A DNA stretch of 64,000 nucleotides. Origin: Metallumcola ferriviriculae (GTDB taxonomy: Bacteria > Bacillota > JADQBR01). The notes under the pieces were generated by a model that searched no databases, had not been told where the DNA came from, and saw only the letters and a list, made by a program, of their open reading frames with translations. This document shows positions 60,262-64,000 of the stretch, piece after piece; positions within the stretch are counted from its first letter, which is position 1; the number at the start of each line of letters is the position of its first letter. The stretch is taken from the NCBI RefSeq assembly GCF_035573695.1, contig NZ_CP121694.1:3656237-3720236 (forward strand). The letters are read 5' to 3'. Made by a program: the position numbers and the translations under genes.

Positions 60262-62459
60262 CAGTCATCCCCTCCAGCAAAAGCCTTGGGATCTGCCAAA
60301 AACTCTCTATACAACTCCAGACAGGTTTTTTCTACATTTTGCGGTTGATTTGGGTTAGGATAGAGTTCGTTTTGGTCCTCTTCACCAGTAGCGGAAATGC
60401 CAACTTTTTCGGCCTCGTACATAAAAATATAGTAGTTAAAGCGCTCTTTTAGCAATTTCCGGGCTTCAGCAGCCTTCTGTACCTCTATCTCCTTTAGGTA
60501 ATCGCTAAATTCTTTTTGCATAGCCTTACGTTGGCCAATATCCTTTTCCAACCTTGACTGTTCCATGGCCGTTTTCAATCGCCTTGTTTCTGCGGCATGC
60601 TCATCGGCATATCGCGCTTCGACATCTGCCTTTGCCTTTGAGTAGATATCCTCAAAACGTTGCTGTTCCTCCTCGGTAAACTTTTGTAGAAATAAAAGCG
60701 AGCATTTAACATTAGCACCAGAGCTGATAAAGGTCTCCTGTGGCAAACTGACTATTGCACGGATAAAAGCACGGTCCTCGGTGAACTCACGTACATAGGC
60801 AAGTGAAGGATTGTTAAATACCCCTTCTGGTAAAACTATACCAAGTCGACCACCAGGTTTTAGTAAGTCTAGACAACGCTCTATGAAGAGCAACTCAGTT
60901 TTTATTTTAGCTTTATCGCTTTTGGGGAGGTTAAAGAGTCTAGCAATTGGTTTGTTAAGAGCTGCCTTCACCCTCGCTTGGGCTTGGGAGTAGAGGTCGC
61001 CATATTCACGCAAATATCGCTTTTCAACCTCTGGATTTACATAAGTATCTACTTCTAACACCTTATCGGTAGGTTCGACATTCGCACCGAAGGGGGGATT
61101 AGTGAGGATAATATCAAACCGGCCCTCGAAAATACCGTTAACATTGAGAAAGCCGTCATGGTGATGTACTCCACCATGACCATCACCATGCATAATCATG
61201 TTCATCTTGCTAGTACGTGCCATGCGATCATTGGCGTCTGTACCGTAGATACAGCGATTCGCTAATTTCCACAGACGTGATCCTTCACAGCGCTGATCAA
61301 TGACGTTTTGAATTTCAGTGAACTTAGTCTTCAGTTTTTTAGCCCTATTTTCCTCAGATAATTTTTCGTTCATTAGTGCGGTCTTGAAGGCATTATACTC
61401 GCGGTCTACGTCAGCCAAAATCTTTTCCCTCACAATTTCAAATACCCGAATTAGAAATCCCCCAGAACCGCTAGCCGGGTCACAAACAACATCCCCCTCT
61501 TGAGGGTCAACCATGTGTACCATAAATTCAACAATAGAACGTGGTGTGAAAAATTGACCGATCTCACCCCTAAAAGTACGCCCGAGGAAACGTTCAAAAG
61601 CAACACCTTTTACATCTTCACTAGTATCAGAAAGATTGTACTTTTCGAGCTGACGGACGATCTCTTCACCAGTTGCTGGTTTTAAGTTGATGCTCTCGTC
61701 ATCCTCAAAAATCTTATCACTGGAGAAAGCTTGCTTAGTCTCCTGAAATAGATTATCAAGGGGATTTTCGGCGATTTGTGCATTAAGCACTTTGACGGTA
61801 AAAAGATTTTCTTTACTTTGTCGTGTAAGCAGTTGCCGTTCAACGTATACTTTAACGAACAAAACCTTGGCAATTTCATCGAAAGCCGCAGCTGGGTCCT
61901 TCTTTTCCCGGTTTCGGATGATGTTATGGCATTTGTGTAATAAGTCGGCGAACTCCTTCTCTTTGAAAACACGAAGTTTGGAGAGTAATTCCTCAATCTC
62001 GCTATCCGTAGCATCAGCGGCCGGTATGTTCTCTATTTCTTCAATATATCCCGGTACCTTATCTTTTTTTACTCTCCAATACTTGGTTTCGCGGGAATTA
62101 TGAGTAACGAAAAATGGGGCATCACAAATACGCGCATAGTTTTCACCCTGGTGATAATCTTGTTGCTTGATAGTGACATTATCCGATTTGCATTCTACGA
62201 TAATGAAGAGAGAATTGTCTTGACTCTTGTCTCTGGCTGTACGCCAGATTGCAAAATCAGCGCGGGCGCTAGCACTACCTCGACCGGTAAGGTCAATTTC
62301 TTCAGCAATTTGATCAAGTGAAAAACCATAATCATTTACAAGTACAAGTAGATACTCTTGACGGACCCTCTCTTCAGGCGTTTCTATCAGCCATTTACTA
62401 CGCACATGACTCCATATCTTGCCTTTTTTTTCGTCCCGTTTTATGTTTAGAGTACTCAT
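60261..62459 (-). CDS. nuclease-methylase fusion (HSDR_N plus N6 DNA methylase)
   Basis: A 732-residue protein. Residues about 1-150 are a type I R-protein N-terminal domain with a PD-(D/E)xK nuclease core: ARADFAIW and FIIVECKSDN. Residues about 190-640 are an HsdM-type N6-adenine methylase: GQFFTPRSIVEFMV, the SAM-binding DPASGSGGFL and the catalytic NPPFGANV. The C-terminal part is helical. A motor subunit is missing, so this resembles BcgI-like enzymes in which nuclease and methylase are one chain with a separate S subunit. The ATG at 62459 lies nine bases after AAGGAGG. First gene of the operon. Confidence 0.9.
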   Translation of the reverse strand: MSTLNIKRDEKKGKIWSHVRSKWLIETPEERVRQEYLLVLVNDYGFSLDQIAEEIDLTGRGSASARADFAIWRTARDKSQDNSLFIIVECKSDNVTIKQQDYHQGENYARICDAPFFVTHNSRETKYWRVKKDKVPGYIEEIENIPAADATDSEIEELLSKLRVFKEKEFADLLHKCHNIIRNREKKDPAAAFDEIAKVLFVKVYVERQLLTRQSKENLFTVKVLNAQIAENPLDNLFQETKQAFSSDKIFEDDESINLKPATGEEIVRQLEKYNLSDTSEDVKGVAFERFLGRTFRGEIGQFFTPRSIVEFMVHMVDPQEGDVVCDPASGSGGFLIRVFEIVREKILADVDREYNAFKTALMNEKLSEENRAKKLKTKFTEIQNVIDQRCEGSRLWKLANRCIYGTDANDRMARTSKMNMIMHGDGHGGVHHHDGFLNVNGIFEGRFDIILTNPPFGANVEPTDKVLEVDTYVNPEVEKRYLREYGDLYSQAQARVKAALNKPIARLFNLPKSDKAKIKTELLFIERCLDLLKPGGRLGIVLPEGVFNNPSLAYVREFTEDRAFIRAIVSLPQETFISSGANVKCSLLFLQKFTEEEQQRFEDIYSKAKADVEARYADEHAAETRRLKTAMEQSRLEKDIGQRKAMQKEFSDYLKEIEVQKAAEARKLLKERFNYYIFMYEAEKVGISATGEEDQNELYPNPNQPQNVEKTCLELYREFLADPKAFAGGDD

Positions 62460-62515
62460 TTTAGCCATGCCTCCTTAAAATGCCTTGTAACCCAAAACAA
62501 AGATATAAGAGTTAT

Positions 62516-62545
62516 ATTATAGCAATTTCTAAGCATTATGTTCAA
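62516..62545 (-). promoter_or_regulatory. promoter of the restriction-modification operon
   Basis: On the minus strand TTGAAC (62540-62545) and TATAAT (62516-62521) lie 18 bases apart, with about 50 bases of leader before the ribosome site. The 62546-62920 stretch beyond it shows no gene. Confidence 0.65.
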
Positions 62546-62920
62546 ACAAGGAAATAAGCCCATACGTACAATTCCTTTAATGCCAAATATTTATATACTC
62601 ATATATTCCCTTTTGCCAAAAAAATTCCTCCCCTTGTTCTTACAAAAGGTCGATATTGTAGCTTAAACGTATAAACCCATAACTTTACCAGCCTTAGAAC
62701 CATAAGTTTGCCATAAATATAATTAAAATCCCCTGTTTTTATAGGGGGATTAATTCTTATAAAGTATGCATTTTGATCAGCTGTCATTTCATTAATCAAG
62801 AGTAATTTGGGGATAGCTTTTTATGGAGGCAACCAATATGCAGTAACACTTAGGCATATTGATATGAACAGCAAAACAACAGTTAAGAATGTTAACCACA
62901 GAAAGGTCATTAGTGGCGAG

Positions 62921-63491
62921 TTACAAATTCAAATTTATATAAACCTCATTAATCTCTTCCTGAGTTATTCCTATATACCGAAGCGTAATCGCTGGTGAAC
63001 TATGATTAAATATCCGCATCAGCAGCGTGATATCAATACCCTGCTTATACGCCCAGTACCCAAAGGTTTTCCTGAGCGTATGCGTACCAATGGATCCTTT
63101 AATTTTTGCAATCCTGCATGCTTCATTAATAACTCTATAGGCTTGCACCCTGGAAATAGCCTTATTATCACCCTTCCGGCTGCTGAAAAAAAACTTTTCC
63201 GGCCAGTGATCAATTTCTTTCATATACTCATTTACTGCTCTCTTCACACTCTTATTAATAGAAAACGTCTTCGTCTTCCCGGTCTTAGCTTCCTTAATTC
63301 TAATTACATCCAAGACATTACCCCTATCATCAACCAAATCTTTAAACTTCAATTTAAGCAAGTCACTGATCCGTAGGCCAACAATAATCCCCATTACAAA
63401 CAGTAAATAATCCCTAAGATTATTCTTCCAGAGAAAATTTTTTCACTTTCTCTATCTGATTTTTATCCTTAATTGCCCCAACCTCATTCAT
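62921..63491 (-). pseudogene. XerC/D-like tyrosine recombinase gene with a frameshift
   Basis: A short (189-residue) integrase. Starting at ATG 63491 (EVGAIKDKNQIEKV), the frame breaks in an A6T4 run near 63435; the remaining frame holds the catalytic residues: Arg in GLRISDLL, HTLRKTFG, NHSSPAI and the Tyr in LRYIGI. One extra T explains the break. It lies beside the restriction operon and the IS21-helper remnant, suggesting a mobile segment boundary. The homopolymer leaves room for a sequencing error. Confidence 0.75.
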
Positions 63492-63543
63492 CTAACCCCA
63501 CCCCCTCTGCTACCTATCAACCTAAGTATGCAAACGCTACTAG

Positions 63544-64000
63544 TTATTGCAATACTGTCGGCTCCCGTTCAAGCAGGTCAACATTCGTATCGCAAATCCT
63601 AAATAAGAAACATCGGCTTTCTTTTCCATAAAAGTATAGCTCTGCTATACCGTCCGGGTTGTTATTAGTCCCGGCCTTTCTTAATAATGTTTGCTGAAGA
63701 CGGTAAGATTCATCAACATTCATGTTTAATATATGAGACCGAAACGTTAGCCTGTCAATTAAAGCAGCAACCATCATTTCATTTTCGAACAAATCTGTCC
63801 AGCTTGAGAACTCAAGATTGGTGGTAACAATGATACTTGCCCTTTCATATCGTTCCGCTACTACCTGGAACAGCATCTCGGATTGGTATCGGTTAAAAGT
63901 AAGATAGCTAAGATCGTCAATTATCAGTAGGTCAATTTTTGCCAGCTTTTTTTCAAGCTTGGATAGCTGATGGCATTGAATGGCCTAGACCTGATAGAAA
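63544..64000 (-). pseudogene. IstB-like ATP-binding helper (IS21), degenerate, runs off the window
   Basis: The C-terminal part of an IstB/DnaC-type AAA+ protein: the Walker B LLIIDDLSY, TFNRYQSEMLFQVVAERYE, SIIVTTNLEFSSW and AALIDRLTFRSHIL. Upstream, a TAG near 63985 interrupts the frame and the segment before SKLEKK is shortened, so the gene is decayed or recombined. No transposase IstA is within the window; it would lie beyond the right edge. Confidence 0.75.

Noticed and set aside
60261..62459. Classical type I system with HsdM only
   Set aside because: The N-terminus carries a PD-(D/E)xK nuclease core and no HsdR gene is nearby, so a nuclease-methylase fusion explains it better.
62807..62998. 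A 63-codon plus-strand frame
   Set aside because: It overlaps the end of the recombinase pseudogene on the other strand and shows no protein-like pattern.
1..64000. tRNA, rRNA or known riboswitch
   Set aside because: No cloverleaf, rRNA block or riboswitch consensus could be recognised by reading either strand; a covariance search would settle it.

Overview
The window looks like accessory chromosome of an AT-rich, spore-forming Bacillota, probably a clostridial or Peptococcaceae-type anaerobe. The signs are strong AGGAGG-type ribosome sites, sigma-A-like promoters, a Spo0E-type small protein, VanW and VanZ proteins, copper-amine-oxidase-like stalk domains, many small lipoproteins and PadR regulators. 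The genus is inference. No rRNA, tRNA or CRISPR array was seen.

Layout. 0-3 kb: the end of an MFS transporter, a membrane diguanylate cyclase and a WecA/MraY-like enzyme with altered catalytic motifs. 3-7 kb: a graveyard of broken genes, including pieces of genes that survive intact at 31-43 kb. 7-13 kb: a TnpI-like recombinase beside arrays of a 20-bp repeat, three DUF3231 genes (one with a stop codon) and a Spo0E-like gene. 13-18.7 kb: interrupted VOC, membrane and multi-PAS histidine kinase genes, with an intact cupin and a flavin-binding PNPOx-like gene. 18.8-19.75 kb and 33.8-34.7 kb: two copies of a non-coding repeat that share a 457-bp core that appears identical. 19.9-22.3 kb: a PadR-led membrane operon with a consensus promoter and palindromic operator. 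22.4-24.4 kb: a group II intron 5' fragment, an interrupted ferritin-like gene and a GNAT enzyme.

24.4-31.6 kb and 36-51 kb are two diverged, rearranged copies of one cluster of small membrane proteins and lipoproteins, each with an ECF sigma factor gene at its right, promoter-proximal side. Between them lie a second PadR module (a HAAS-VanZ fusion) and a VanW gene. 51.3-56.4 kb holds a collapsed epimerase, an XRE regulator with broken membrane partners, a third PadR-HAAS module with a probably leaderless regulator, a metallophosphoesterase and a DUF6544-like protein.

57.3-62.5 kb is the most interesting coding region: a tightly coupled three-gene operon. It encodes a nuclease-methylase fusion (HsdR N-terminal domain plus N6 DNA methylase), a specificity subunit, and a protein joining a DGQHR/DndB-like domain to a TIR/deoxyribosyltransferase-like nucleotide domain. 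No HsdR motor is present. I read it as a BcgI-like restriction-modification system with an added nucleotide-processing effector. Recombinase and IS21-helper remnants follow to the right edge.

The main theme is a segment shaped by duplication, deletion and gene decay: at least four genes have in-frame stop codons, about nine have single-base frameshifts (several in homopolymers), and three paralogues carry in-frame internal deletions that keep both ends.
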